Shown: positions 1-11,450 of the stretch, piece by piece
How the letters are laid out: every line of letters starts with the position of its first letter
Position numbering within the stretch: the stretch's first letter is position 1
DNA from: DATFQI01 sp963831105
Lineage (GTDB): Bacteria; Actinomycetota; Thermoleophilia; Solirubrobacterales; Solirubrobacteraceae
Direction: 5' to 3'
Assembly: GCA_963831105.1 (NCBI GenBank)
Contig: CAWHOS010000003.1
Span: 1,116,001 to 1,180,000 of the forward strand
Length of the DNA stretch: 64,000 nt
Translations under genes and position numbers: made by a program
The notes under the pieces: model-generated
The model's input: only the letters and a program-made list of their open reading frames with translations
Database searches by the model: none
Told to the model about the DNA's origin: nothing

Positions 1-243
1 GGAGACCGGCAGGTCGGTCGCGGCGGCCACGGCGGTCACGTGCGCCGCGAGCTCGTCCAGCGTCACCTCGCCGTCGCTGCGCCCGAGCGTGAACGCGAAC
101 GCCGAGCTCGTCGTCGCCAGCGCGCGGAAGCCGAGCCCCTCGAGCACGCGGGCCGAGCCCGCGTCCCAGGGGTTGGGGATCACGAACGGCTCGCCCTCGT
201 GCAGCGCGCGGAAGCGCTCGCCGCGCTCGGCCTGGTCGCTCAT
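1..243 (-). CDS. isocitrate lyase/PEP mutase family protein, N-terminal part only
   Basis: Only the first 81 codons are inside the window; the gene runs off the left edge. The visible part starts with ATG at 243 and carries the family's N-terminal pattern: a short helix (ERFRALHEG), then a strand ending in PNPWDAGSARVLEGLGF, then ATTSSAFAFTLGRSDG. This matches the start of the (beta/alpha)8 PEP mutase/isocitrate lyase superfamily, whose members cleave or form C-C or P-C bonds on oxoacids. The catalytic loop lies outside the window, so the exact reaction cannot be read. The cupin gene upstream ends inside this start codon (ATGA overlap), so the two are probably co-translated. Confidence 0.8.
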   Translation of the reverse strand, partial: MSDQAERGERFRALHEGEPFVIPNPWDAGSARVLEGLGFRALATTSSAFAFTLGRSDGEVTLDELAAHVTAVAAATDLPVS

Positions 244-590
244 CGCTCGCCCTCCAGCCACTCCGTGACCATCTCGGGCGCCAGGTGCAGGGAGAGCTGC
301 CGCAGCGGCACGTCGCCCGTGCTCTCGAAGCGATGGGCCACGCCGGCAGGTACGACGATCACGTCGCCCGGCCCGACGTCGCGCCGCTCGTCGCCGGCGG
401 TGTAGCGGGCGCTGCCCTCCTGGATCACGAACACCTCGGGGTAGGTGTGGCGGTGCATGCGCGGGCCGCGGCCGGGGTCGAGGTCGACGAAGATGATCGA
501 GAGGTCGACCCCGCCCGCCTCGGCGCCCTCCAGGCTGCGGGAGCGCGAGCCCTCGCCGGCCGGCAGGTCGGTGACGTTGACGACGTGCAT
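240..590 (-). CDS. small single-domain cupin protein
   Basis: A 116-residue protein from ATG at 590. It has the two cupin motifs: a first metal-binding motif around MHRHTYPEVFVIQEG (two His, a Glu) and a second around PAGVAHRFESTG (one His). Such one-domain cupins bind a metal and act as small dioxygenases, isomerases or sensors; the substrate is not predictable here. The stop codon overlaps the start of the PEP-mutase-like gene, suggesting a two-gene unit. It is divergent from uppP with only 54 bp between the starts, so both promoters lie in 591-644. Confidence 0.85.
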   Translation of the reverse strand: MHVVNVTDLPAGEGSRSRSLEGAEAGGVDLSIIFVDLDPGRGPRMHRHTYPEVFVIQEGSARYTAGDERRDVGPGDVIVVPAGVAHRFESTGDVPLRQLSLHLAPEMVTEWLEGER

Positions 591-644
591 GGCTGAGAAG
601 CCTTTCACGGCCCGCAACGGCAGCTCGCTATCGTCGCCGCGCTC

Positions 645-1460
645 ATGGACGCCTTCCAGGCCATCGTCCTCGGCATCGTCCAGGGGCTCACGGAGTTCCT
701 GCCCATCTCGAGCACCGGGCACCTGCGGATCGTCCCCGCCTTCCTCGGCTGGGAGGACCCGGGCGCGGCGTTCACCGCGGTCACCCAGCTCGGGACGATG
801 GCCGCGGTCCTGTTGTACTTCCGCGAGGACCTGTGGCGGATCACGACGACCTGGCTGCGCAGCCTGCGCGAGCCCGAGCTGCGCGGCTCGCTGGATGCCC
901 GGATGGGCTGGTACATCGGCCTCGGCACGATCCCGATCGCGGTCTTCGGGTTCATCTTCAAGGACCAGATCGAGGACGGCGCGCGCTCGCTGTACCTGAT
1001 CGGCAGCACGCTGATCGTGCTCGGCCTGCTGCTGCTGCTCGCGGAGAAGATGGCCAGGCACGACCGCCCGCTGGAGCGGATCACGCGCCGCGACGCGATC
1101 GTGATCGGCTTCGCGCAGGCGTGCGCGCTGGTGCCGGGCGTCAGCCGCTCCGGCGCCACGCTGACGGCCGGCCTGTTCCTCGGCTTCGACCGGACCTCCG
1201 CCGCCCGCTACTCGTTCCTGCTGTCCGTGCCGGCCGTCGTCCTGAGCGGCCTGTTCGAGCTGCGCAAGATCGGCGAGGAGGACGGCGCGGGGTTCGTCCC
1301 GACCGCGATCGCCACCGTGCTGGCCTTCGCCGTGGGCTACGCGACGATCGCGTTCCTGCTGCGCTGGCTGACCTCGCACTCGACCGCGATCTTCGTCGCT
1401 TACCGCGTCGCGCTGGGGGCGCTGGTCATCGCGCTCACGGCGGCGGGCGCGATCTCGTAG
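645..1460 (+). CDS. uppP: undecaprenyl-diphosphatase (BacA/UppP family)
   Basis: 271 residues, the usual length. This membrane enzyme dephosphorylates undecaprenyl diphosphate to recycle the lipid carrier of peptidoglycan and other wall polymers; excess confers bacitracin resistance. The two inverted-repeat active-site motifs are present: GLTEFLPISSTGH at residues 14-26 and PGVSRSGAT at about 164-172. Several hydrophobic segments follow, including one near residues 110-130 and one at the C-terminus. It stands alone on the plus strand, ending 10 bp before pncB, so the two may share a transcript. Confidence 0.95.
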   Translation: MDAFQAIVLGIVQGLTEFLPISSTGHLRIVPAFLGWEDPGAAFTAVTQLGTMAAVLLYFREDLWRITTTWLRSLREPELRGSLDARMGWYIGLGTIPIAVFGFIFKDQIEDGARSLYLIGSTLIVLGLLLLLAEKMARHDRPLERITRRDAIVIGFAQACALVPGVSRSGATLTAGLFLGFDRTSAARYSFLLSVPAVVLSGLFELRKIGEEDGAGFVPTAIATVLAFAVGYATIAFLLRWLTSHSTAIFVAYRVALGALVIALTAAGAIS

Positions 1461-1470
1461 CCTCTCGGCC

Positions 1471-2565
1471 ATGAGCGTGACGGAGCGCGAGCGCCTCGCG
1501 CCCTCGACCTTCCGCCTGCCGGTGGAGAAGATCCGCGCCGGCTACTACTCCGACGCGTACTTCAACCACACGAAGGCGCTGCTGGAGGCCGACGACCACC
1601 ATCCGCACGTGGTGATGCAGGTCTTCCAGCGCGAGGAGGCGATCCTCGGCGGCGTCGACGAGGCGATCGCCGTGCTCAAGCAGGGCGCCGGCCGGCGCGG
1701 CCCCGACGGGCGCTGGATCTCCGGGTTCAAGGACCTCGAGGTGCGGGCGCTGCACGAGGGCGACGCCGTGTCCCCGTGGGAGACGGTGATGACGATCGAG
1801 GGCGACTACTCGCTGTTCGCCCATCTCGAGACGGTCTACCTCGGCTGCATGGCCCGGCGCACGCTCGTGATGCGCAACGTGCGCCGCGTGGTGGAGGCCG
1901 CCCGCGGCAAGCCGATCCTGTTCTTCCCGGCCCGCCACGACCACTGGCTCGTGCAGACCGGCGACGGCTGGGCCGCGCACGTGGCCGGCGCGATCGGCGT
2001 CTCCACGGACGCCCAGGCGTCCTGGTGGGGCGGCCGCGGCGTCGGCACGGTGCCGCACGGCCTGATCGCCGCCTACAGCGGCGACACCGTGACGGCCGCG
2101 CGCAAGTTCGCCGACCGCTTCGCGCACGAGATGAACGTCACGGTGCTCGTCGACTTCCGCAACGACTCCGTGACGACGGCGCTCGAGGTCGCCGCAGCGC
2201 TCGGCCCAGACCTGTGGGGCGTGCGGCTGGACACCTCCGACAAGCTCGCCGACCTGGCGCTGCAGCGGCTGCACGGCGACGGGGCGCCGAAGGGCGTCGC
2301 GCCCGAGCTGGTGACCCTGACGCGCGAGCAGCTCGACGCGCACGGCTTCCCCGACGTCAGGATCGTGGTCTCGGGCGGCTTCACCGTGGACCGGATCACG
2401 GCGTTCGAGGAGGCCGGCGTCCCGGTCGACGCCTACGGCGTCGGCTCGAGCCTGCTGCGCGGCTCCAACGACTTCACCGCCGACGTGGTGATGGTCGACG
2501 GGCAGCCCGGCGGCAAGGTCGGGCGCGAGCTGCGCCCGAACGAGCGCCTCAGCGCCGTCCGCTAG
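1471..2565 (+). CDS. pncB: nicotinate phosphoribosyltransferase
   Basis: 364 residues. It converts nicotinate and PRPP to nicotinate mononucleotide, the committed step of the Preiss-Handler NAD salvage route. Family features are an N-terminal region with RAGYYSDAYFNHTK, a central barrel containing FFPARHDHW and GVGTVPHGLIAAY, and the C-terminal phosphate-binding strand VSGGFTVDRI. It is the shorter form of the family, common in archaea and actinobacteria. The gene ends by overlapping the 3' end of the convergent pcm gene by 17 bp. The nicotinamidase gene pncA lies about 1 kb away on the other strand, so the two salvage steps are neighbours. Confidence 0.93.
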   Translation: MSVTERERLAPSTFRLPVEKIRAGYYSDAYFNHTKALLEADDHHPHVVMQVFQREEAILGGVDEAIAVLKQGAGRRGPDGRWISGFKDLEVRALHEGDAVSPWETVMTIEGDYSLFAHLETVYLGCMARRTLVMRNVRRVVEAARGKPILFFPARHDHWLVQTGDGWAAHVAGAIGVSTDAQASWWGGRGVGTVPHGLIAAYSGDTVTAARKFADRFAHEMNVTVLVDFRNDSVTTALEVAAALGPDLWGVRLDTSDKLADLALQRLHGDGAPKGVAPELVTLTREQLDAHGFPDVRIVVSGGFTVDRITAFEEAGVPVDAYGVGSSLLRGSNDFTADVVMVDGQPGGKVGRELRPNERLSAVR

Positions 2566-3172
2566 AGATCAGCGGCACGAAGCGCACGCGCTCCAGGCGC
2601 GTGGTGCGCAGCTCGCCGTGGTCCTCGCGCATCAGCGCGAGGTACTGGTCGCCGTGCTCCTCGACCGGCGCCACCAGCCGCCCGCCCGGCGCGAGCTGGG
2701 CGATCAGCGCGGGCGGCACGCGCCGCTGCGCCGCCGCCGCGACGTTGATCGCGTCGTAGGGCGCGTGGGCGGGCAGCCCGCGCGAGCCGTCGCCGACCGC
2801 CAGCGTCACGGGCGCCCCGGCCGCCGCGAGCGCGCGGGCGGCGCGCTCGGAGAGCTCGGCGTGCAGCTCGATCGAGTAGACCTCGGCGGCCAGCCGGGCC
2901 AGCAGCGCGGCGTGGTAGCCGGAGCCCGTGCCGACGTCCAGCACGCGCTCGGAGCCGTCGAGCTCGAGCAGCTCGCACATCCGCGCGACGACCAGCGGCT
3001 GGGAGATCGTCTGGCCGCAGCCGATCGGGAGCGGCTCGTTCGCCCACGCGTCGCGGCGCAGCGCCTCGGGGACGAAGACGTCGCGCGGGACGTCGCGGAC
3101 CGCGTTCAGGACGCGCTCGTCGAAGACCCTGCCGCGCAGCTGATCCAAGAGCCGATCGGGCCCGGAGCGCAT
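2549..3172 (-). CDS. pcm: protein-L-isoaspartate O-methyltransferase
   Basis: 207 residues, normal for the family. It methylates isoaspartyl residues in aged proteins with SAM and so starts their repair. Visible motifs are the substrate-side CGQTISQPLVVARM, SAM motif I VLDVGTGSGYHAALLA at roughly residues 78-93, and the acidic strand VYSIELHAEL. The C-terminus ends in a typical VRFVPLISS strand. The gene lies 4 bp downstream of pncA (stop at 3177, this start at 3172), so the two probably form an operon, and it overlaps pncB convergently at its 3' end. Confidence 0.93.
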   Translation of the reverse strand: MRSGPDRLLDQLRGRVFDERVLNAVRDVPRDVFVPEALRRDAWANEPLPIGCGQTISQPLVVARMCELLELDGSERVLDVGTGSGYHAALLARLAAEVYSIELHAELSERAARALAAAGAPVTLAVGDGSRGLPAHAPYDAINVAAAAQRRVPPALIAQLAPGGRLVAPVEEHGDQYLALMREDHGELRTTRLERVRFVPLISSGRR

Positions 3173-3176
3173 GCCA

Positions 3177-3719
3177 TCACGCCATCACGGCGCCGGCCGC
3201 GCGCAGCTCGTCGAGCGCGCGGTCGGAGTCGCCGGGCTCCACGTCGACGCCGCGCACCGCGGTCGTGTCGACGGTCACGGCGAACCCGTGCTGGAGCGCC
3301 TCGAGCGCGGTGTTCTTGACGCAGTAGTCCGTCGCGAGACCGACCACCGTGACCTGGTCGATCCGGCGCTCGCGCAGCAGCTCGGCCAGGTTCGTGCCGT
3401 CGAAGCCCGAGTAGCCGTCCGTGCCCGGATCCTGGCCCTTGTCGACGATCACGTCGACCGCAGCGGCATCGAGCTCGGGGTGCAGCCGGGCCCCTTCTGA
3501 GTCCTGCACGCAGTGCACGGGCCAGATGCCGCCCTGTGCGGTGAAGGAGCCGTGGTCGGCCGGGTGCCAATCGCGCGTGGCGACGACGAGGTCGTAGTCG
3601 CCCGAGCGCATCAGCTCGTTGATGCGCCCGGCGATCGCGTCGCCGCCGGACACCGACAGCGCGCCGTCCGGCGACGCGAAGTCGTTCTGGTAGTCGACGA
3701 CGACGAGCGCGCGCCCCAT
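3177..3719 (-). CDS. pncA: nicotinamidase
   Basis: 180 residues, starting ATG at 3719. It hydrolyses nicotinamide to nicotinate and ammonia, feeding PncB. The catalytic triad of the cysteine hydrolase is complete: Asp9 (VVDYQNDF), Lys94 (VDKG) and Cys133 (ATDYCVKNT). The metal site Asp50, His52 and His56 (RDWHPADH) is also present, as is the VHCVQ strand. A longer in-frame reading upstream to 4469 is out of frame with any conserved domain and overlaps the release-factor-like gene, so it was not used. Confidence 0.95.
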   Translation of the reverse strand: MGRALVVVDYQNDFASPDGALSVSGGDAIAGRINELMRSGDYDLVVATRDWHPADHGSFTAQGGIWPVHCVQDSEGARLHPELDAAAVDVIVDKGQDPGTDGYSGFDGTNLAELLRERRIDQVTVVGLATDYCVKNTALEALQHGFAVTVDTTAVRGVDVEPGDSDRALDELRAAGAVMA

Positions 3720-3742
3720 GCCCGTATCTTCGCGTACGGCGC

Positions 3743-4882
3743 TCAGTAGCGCAGGATGGCCCCGATGCCGCCGAGCGGCCCGAGGTCGTCGTGGTGGCGG
3801 ACGCCCAGGATCTCGGCCGACTGCTCGATCGCCTTCTCGATCGCCTTCTCGACGATGTCGGTCACCGGCGTCGCGGTGGCGCCGTCGGGCACCTCCTCCG
3901 GGGTCGCGTACAGCAGCCCGGTGCCCGGGTCGCAGACGCCGGCGGCCGTCAGCCCGCGTGCCACCAGCAGCACCTCGACGCGCGCCTCGTTGATCGCGGC
4001 GAGCACCTGCGAGAGCCCGGCCGCCCCGCGGTCGCCGCTGCCGACGCCCTGCGCGAGCCGGTCGAGCTGCTCGCGCTCGCGCCCGCGGGCGTGCTCGAGG
4101 ATCTTCTCGCCCGCGATCGCGCGGACGGCGTCCAGGCCGGAGTTCTCCACGTCGCAGGAGATCCGCCCGGCGAGGCGCTCCTTCAGGTATGGGTGCAGCT
4201 TGGCCTCGAGGTCGCCGACGAGCTCGTCCGGCGCGCCGACCAGCAGCCGGTCGAAGCCGCGGCGCTTGGAGAGCGCGAACGTCACCTCGGCGGTGTGGGC
4301 GATGTGGTCCTCGACCTCCTTCTCGACGCTGCGCTGGTAGTTCGCCTGCGACCAGCCGCCCTTCTCGTGGCGGCGGTGCACGTCGTCGACGATGCGGTCG
4401 GTCTCCTCGAGCTCGTCGCCCGGGCCGGTGAACAGGCGCGCCACGCGCCGGTTGCACAGCAGCACGCACCAGCGCTCGGTCTGCCCGGCGTACACCAGCG
4501 GCTCGACGAAGGGGGAGTCGTCGAGCACCACGCGCGACTCCAGCGGCTCGCGCAGCGGCACGACCTCGAGCAGGTCCGCGGGCTGGCAGGCGAACACGGC
4601 CAGCGCGCGCGTGCCGTTGCCGGCGATGTCGCCGCTGAGGATCTCGCGCACGCGCTCGACGTCGGCCTTCAGCGCGGCGCGCTCGTCCTGCTCGAGGTCC
4701 CCGGCCTCCTCGATCCGCCGGGCCGCCTCGGTCAGCACCGACGTGATCTGCGACGAGCGCGCGCTGGGCGTCGCGAACTCGGACGGGTCGAGGTTCATGA
4801 AGACCGACAGGACGCGGCCGCGGTCCGGATGCACGTCGGCGAGCCGCCGGAGGCGGCCGCGCGTGAGCGTCTGAGGAGCCAT
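3743..4882 (-). CDS. Vms1/baeRF-type release-factor-like protein
   Basis: 379 residues from ATG at 4882. The fold pattern is that of the bacterial archaeo-eukaryotic release-factor-like (baeRF/Vms1) group: an N-terminal strand RVLSVFMNLDPSEF, a middle domain with RWCVLLCNRRVARLF, a helix-rich KGGWSQANYQRSVEKEVEDH segment, and a C-terminal domain with RLLVGAPDEL. Relatives of eRF1 and Vms1 release or hydrolyse peptidyl-tRNA on stalled ribosomes. No experimental function is known to me for this bacterial subgroup, so the role in ribosome rescue is inference. It starts 11 bp after the nucleotidyltransferase gene and probably forms an operon with it. Confidence 0.65.
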   Translation of the reverse strand: MAPQTLTRGRLRRLADVHPDRGRVLSVFMNLDPSEFATPSARSSQITSVLTEAARRIEEAGDLEQDERAALKADVERVREILSGDIAGNGTRALAVFACQPADLLEVVPLREPLESRVVLDDSPFVEPLVYAGQTERWCVLLCNRRVARLFTGPGDELEETDRIVDDVHRRHEKGGWSQANYQRSVEKEVEDHIAHTAEVTFALSKRRGFDRLLVGAPDELVGDLEAKLHPYLKERLAGRISCDVENSGLDAVRAIAGEKILEHARGREREQLDRLAQGVGSGDRGAAGLSQVLAAINEARVEVLLVARGLTAAGVCDPGTGLLYATPEEVPDGATATPVTDIVEKAIEKAIEQSAEILGVRHHDDLGPLGGIGAILRY

Positions 4883-4892
4883 GTCGATGGCC

Positions 4893-5537
4893 CTACCCCG
4901 GCCCGGAGGGCCCGGAACCCTGCGGTGTGACCACGCGAACACGCGGCTGGTGCGTGGATTCCGTGCCCACCCGCCCGCCTCCGGGCAGGATCCCCAGGCC
5001 CTCGGCGAGCACGAAGAACGCGCGCGCGAACGGCGAGCTCTGCGTGCGGTCGCGGACCGCGTCCCACTCGACCTGCTCGCGCAGCGCGCGGGCGATCTGG
5101 AGCAGGCTCTCGTAGCGCAGCGCGTGCTCGGAGAGCGCCATCAGCTTCGTCGTCAGCACGTCCTCGAGCGCCATCACGCGGATCTCCATCCCCAGGACGG
5201 CCATCGACTCCCCGCGCGCGATCACCTCGTCGGTCATCGGCAGCCCCTTGGGCCCGAAGATCAGGTCGACCAGCACGTCGCCGTCCCACGCCTTGACCAG
5301 CCACTCCTCGGGCGGGTCCTCGGGGCGCATGCCCGCGTCCACGAGCGCCTGCAGCGCGCGCTCGGCGTCCTCGGGCTTGATCATCAGGTCCAGGTCGTGC
5401 CGCGTCTCCGGGCCGCCGCGCGCCCAGCTCGCCAGGCTCCCGCCGAGCAGGAACGGGACGTCGGCGTCGCGCAGCGCGGCGGCCGCGCGCTTGAGCGCGT
5501 GCTCGATCGCCGCGAAGCCCTCGTCGTCTGCCGTCAT
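4893..5537 (-). CDS. nucleotidyltransferase-fold protein
   Basis: 214 residues from ATG at 5537. The minimal nucleotidyltransferase signature is visible: a GGSLASW helix cap followed by RHDLDLMI (the paired Asp metal ligands), then a third acidic strand VLVDLIF. It resembles the stand-alone nucleotidyltransferases annotated near AbiEii-type or kanamycin-transferase-like proteins. No partner toxin or antitoxin gene is adjacent, so a toxin-antitoxin role is not supported. The C-terminal 25 residues are Pro/Gly-rich and probably disordered. It is divergent from the metallophosphoesterase, with 24 bp between the starts. Confidence 0.7.
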   Translation of the reverse strand: MTADDEGFAAIEHALKRAAAALRDADVPFLLGGSLASWARGGPETRHDLDLMIKPEDAERALQALVDAGMRPEDPPEEWLVKAWDGDVLVDLIFGPKGLPMTDEVIARGESMAVLGMEIRVMALEDVLTTKLMALSEHALRYESLLQIARALREQVEWDAVRDRTQSSPFARAFFVLAEGLGILPGGGRVGTESTHQPRVRVVTPQGSGPSGPG

Positions 5538-5561
5538 GCCGAGGTGGGTACCCGGCGGAGC

Positions 5562-6353
5562 ATGACCATCCACGCCACGGGCCGTCCGCCGGGCGAGCAG
5601 GAGGAGTGCCGGATCCGGATCGCCGCCGCCGGCGACGTCCACTACGGCGGCGAGCACGACCGCGACCGCGCCAAGGCGGCCTTCGCCGCGCTCGCCGGCC
5701 GCACCGACCTCGTCCTGCTGGCCGGCGACCTGACGACCCACGGCGAGCCCGAGCAGGCCGCGATCCTCGCGGAGGCGGCGGCCGAGGCGGGCGCCCCGGT
5801 GGTGACGGTGCTCGGCAACCACGACTGGCACTCCAACCGCGCGGACGAGGTCTCCGCGGTGCTCCAGGAGGCCGGGATCGTGGTGCTCGACCGCGCCCAC
5901 CACGTCGTCGAGGCGTGCGGCGCGCAGGTCGGGATCGCGGGCGCGAAGGGGTTCGTCGGGGGCTTCGCCGGCTCCCACATCCCGGACTTCGGCGAGCCGC
6001 TGCTGCGCGAGGTCTACGCGCAGGGGATGGAGGAGGTCGCCGCGCTCGACGAGGCGCTGCGCGCGATCGCGATGTGCCCGTTCCGGATCGTGCTGCTGCA
6101 CTACGCGCCCACGACGGAGACGCTCGAGGGCGAGCGCCGCGACATCTGGGCCTTCCTGGGCACGGATCGGCTGGCGGTGCCGATCTCCGAGCACGCCCCC
6201 GACCTCGTCCTGCACGGCCACGCGCACGCCGGGACGTTCTCCGGCCGTGTCGGCGAGGTCCCGGTCTACAACGTCTCCGTCCCCGTGATGGGCGAGGACT
6301 GGTGGGAGTTCGAGCTCAGCGGCGACCTGCGCGTGCCATCCGAAGTGCGCTGA
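5562..6353 (+). CDS. calcineurin-like metallophosphoesterase
   Basis: 263 residues, ATG at 5562. All five metallophosphoesterase blocks are present in order: GDVHYGG, LLAGDLTTHG, LGNHDWHS, LLHYAPT and LHGHAHAG. These supply the Asp, His and Asn ligands for a dinuclear metal centre. The substrate is not predictable; close relatives are generic phosphohydrolases. No signal peptide is seen, so it should be cytoplasmic. A later stretch (YNVSVPVMGEDWWEFEL) forms the final beta strands of the sandwich. Confidence 0.87.
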   Translation: MTIHATGRPPGEQEECRIRIAAAGDVHYGGEHDRDRAKAAFAALAGRTDLVLLAGDLTTHGEPEQAAILAEAAAEAGAPVVTVLGNHDWHSNRADEVSAVLQEAGIVVLDRAHHVVEACGAQVGIAGAKGFVGGFAGSHIPDFGEPLLREVYAQGMEEVAALDEALRAIAMCPFRIVLLHYAPTTETLEGERRDIWAFLGTDRLAVPISEHAPDLVLHGHAHAGTFSGRVGEVPVYNVSVPVMGEDWWEFELSGDLRVPSEVR

Positions 6354-6423
6354 TCCGGTGTGACGGGCGGGGCGAGCGGGTACGTGTGTCCGCGCCCGTT
6401 CATTTGGACAAGGGGAGCTCGGT

Positions 6424-8136
6424 ATGCGCGCAGGATTGGGGATCGGTGCAGTACTGACGGTGCTGCTCGTGCTCGTCGGGACGGCCGGCGCGCACCCCGA
6501 ACGGCACGCGTTCTTCCCCGACGGCAGCACGGGCGCGGTCCCGGCCTACCGCGGCAAGGCCGCCCAGGTCCTGACGGTCTGCAAGGCCAACTCGAAGAAG
6601 CTGATCAAGCGCTCCTTCGCCGGCAAGAAGTTCTCCAAGAAGCGCAAGCTGCGGCTGCGGCAGCTGAAGAAGTGCCGCTTCCGGCACATCCAGTCCGCCG
6701 TCAACAGGGCCCGCAGCGGGGCGATCATCCGCATCATGCCCGGCACCTACAAGGAACAGCCGAGCCGCCGCAACCCCGAGCCCGACCCGCGCTGCGCGAA
6801 CGACTACGACGACATCGGCGGCGACATCCTCGCCTCGGGCGGGTTCGGCCAGAAGGGCGCCCGCGTGGCCAACTTCGAGTACCAGCGCAAGTGCCCCAAC
6901 GCGCAGAACCTGATCGCGATCATCGGCGACTCGGACGACCCCGACCGGGTCTGCGACGTCAAGTGCAACCTGCAGATCCAGGGCATGGGGCGGCGCCGCA
7001 CCGACGTGAAGATCTCGGGCCAGCGCACCAAGCTCAACGTGATCCGCGCCGACCGCGCCGACGGCATCCACCTGCGCAACTTCACCGTCGAGTTCTCGGA
7101 CTTCAACAACATCTACATCCTCGAGACCAACGGCTTCGCGATGCACCGCATCAAGTCGATGTACTCGCGCGAGTACGGCTTCCTGTCGTTCACCTCCGAC
7201 CACGGGCTCTACGACCGCCTGGAGGCGCTCGGCTCGGGTGACTCGGGCATCTACCCCGGCTCCGGCCCCGAGGGCCACTGCCAGCGCTACGGGATCGAGA
7301 TCCGCAACGTCAACTCCCACCACAACACGATCGGCTACTCCGGCACGGCCGGCAACGGCGTGTGGATGCACGACAGCAAGCTGCACCACAACGCGACGGG
7401 CATGACGACCGACTCGTTCGCGTCCGGGCACCCGGGCATGCCGCAGGACTGCGCGAAGTGGGAGAACAACCAGATCTACTCCAACAACGAGGACTACTTC
7501 AACGACGAGCGCGACGCCTACTGCAAGAACACGCCGATCCCCCAGCGCGACCCGAAGATCGTGTGCCCGACCTTCCAGGTGCCGGTCGGCACGGGCATCG
7601 GCATCTTCGGCGGCAACGGCGACATCGCCCGCAACAACTACATCTACGACAACTGGCGCGACGGCATCAAGCTGCTCTACGTGCCGGCGGCGTTCCGAGG
7701 GGAGCCCGACAAGGGCACCGACACGTCCTTCTACAACACGTTCACCGGCAACAAGCTGGGCGTGCGGCCGGACGGCACGCCGGACGCCAACGGCAACGAC
7801 TTCTGGTGGGACGAGCAGGGCAAGGGCAACTGCTGGGGCGACAACTCGAGCCACTCCGGCCTGCTGCCGTCCAGCAACGTCCTGATCGGCCTGCCGGCCT
7901 GCCCCGGCACGGACCGGGAGCGGCCGGGCAACCAGGCGAAGCTGGCCAGCCAGGCGTCGTGCGCCACGTGGGATCCGATGGAGAACCCCGACCCGGCCGG
8001 CTGCGACTGGTTCACCCGTCCGCCCGAGCCGCCGAACGACTCCTCCGGCACCAACGGCGCGGCGCCCGGCGGCGGCCGCGGGGCAGAGCCCGGCTCCGGC
8101 GGGAGCTCGGGTCCGGCGCTCCCGAGCCTGCCGTGA
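6424..8136 (+). CDS. secreted right-handed beta-helix repeat protein
   Basis: 570 residues with a Sec signal peptide (MRAGLGIGAVLTVLLVLVGTAGA, cleavage expected after AGA-HP). It starts with a good ribosome site (aaggggag, about 5 nt from ATG). From about residue 75 it shows pectate-lyase-like coils rich in Asn, Asp and His (IQSAVNRARSGAIIRIMPGTY, then repeated NVNSHHN, HDSKLHHN and NNYIYDN turns). The C-terminal 35 residues are a Gly/Pro/Ser-rich tail. Extra Cys residues throughout suggest disulfides. Parallel beta-helix proteins bind or cleave polysaccharides, but no catalytic residues can be assigned. It is coupled by a GTGA overlap to the lipoprotein that follows. Confidence 0.8.
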   Translation: MRAGLGIGAVLTVLLVLVGTAGAHPERHAFFPDGSTGAVPAYRGKAAQVLTVCKANSKKLIKRSFAGKKFSKKRKLRLRQLKKCRFRHIQSAVNRARSGAIIRIMPGTYKEQPSRRNPEPDPRCANDYDDIGGDILASGGFGQKGARVANFEYQRKCPNAQNLIAIIGDSDDPDRVCDVKCNLQIQGMGRRRTDVKISGQRTKLNVIRADRADGIHLRNFTVEFSDFNNIYILETNGFAMHRIKSMYSREYGFLSFTSDHGLYDRLEALGSGDSGIYPGSGPEGHCQRYGIEIRNVNSHHNTIGYSGTAGNGVWMHDSKLHHNATGMTTDSFASGHPGMPQDCAKWENNQIYSNNEDYFNDERDAYCKNTPIPQRDPKIVCPTFQVPVGTGIGIFGGNGDIARNNYIYDNWRDGIKLLYVPAAFRGEPDKGTDTSFYNTFTGNKLGVRPDGTPDANGNDFWWDEQGKGNCWGDNSSHSGLLPSSNVLIGLPACPGTDRERPGNQAKLASQASCATWDPMENPDPAGCDWFTRPPEPPNDSSGTNGAAPGGGRGAEPGSGGSSGPALPSLP

Positions 8137-8604
8137 GCAGGACGCTCTGCAGCGTCGCGCTGGCCGCCGCCGTCCTGCTCGCGGGCTGCGGCGGCTCCGG
8201 CACGGTGTCGGGCTCGGGCAGCGGGCCGCTGAAGTGGGCCGAGGAGCCGCTGCTGTTCACGCCGGAGACGCTGCCGGGCGACCGGATCCTCACGGGCTAC
8301 CTGCGCAACGAGTCGGTGCGGCGCGTGCGCGTGAACCTTCCCGACGTGCGGGTGCTGGCCCGCGACGGCGACGTCGTGGCCGCCTCGCCGGTGTTCCTGA
8401 ACACCTTCGGCAAGAGCCTCTGGTCGCCGGGTCGCGGGCCGGAGCAGATGCCCGACTCCGAGCTCGTGCGCACGGGCCGGATCGCGTTCCTCAAGCCGGG
8501 CGAGCAGATCCCCTTCACCGTGGCCTGGCACGCCAAGGACGGGGAGCCGAGTGGTGGTCGACTACGGGGCGGGCTCGCTGCGGGTGCCGGGGTAACCTGG
8601 AGGT

Positions 8605-8612
<8 letters not shown>
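8133..8612 (+). CDS. lipoprotein of unknown function, probably frameshifted near its 3' end
   Basis: The GTG start at 8133 overlaps the stop of the beta-helix gene. A lipobox is clear (AAVLLAGC, Cys at about residue 19), followed by a Gly/Ser linker and one compact beta-rich domain (LTGYLRNESVRRVRVNLPDVRVLARDG region). As read, the protein is 159 residues and ends with an odd GGRLRGGLAAGAGVTW tail that runs into the acnA start. Shifting frame after 8550 gives VVVDYGAGSLRVPG and a TAA at 8593-8595, which looks like a natural end. A one-base error or mutation near 8550 is therefore likely. Function unknown; the coupling suggests it works with the beta-helix protein at the cell surface. Confidence 0.65.
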
Positions 8613-11421
<2,809 letters not shown>

Positions 11422-11450
11422 CGCCGCGTCGCTAACCTCACCGGTCGCCA

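Noticed and set aside
4893..5537. Abortive-infection or toxin-antitoxin nucleotidyltransferase
   Set aside because: The fold fits, but no partner gene of either type is adjacent; neighbours are a release-factor-like gene and a phosphoesterase.
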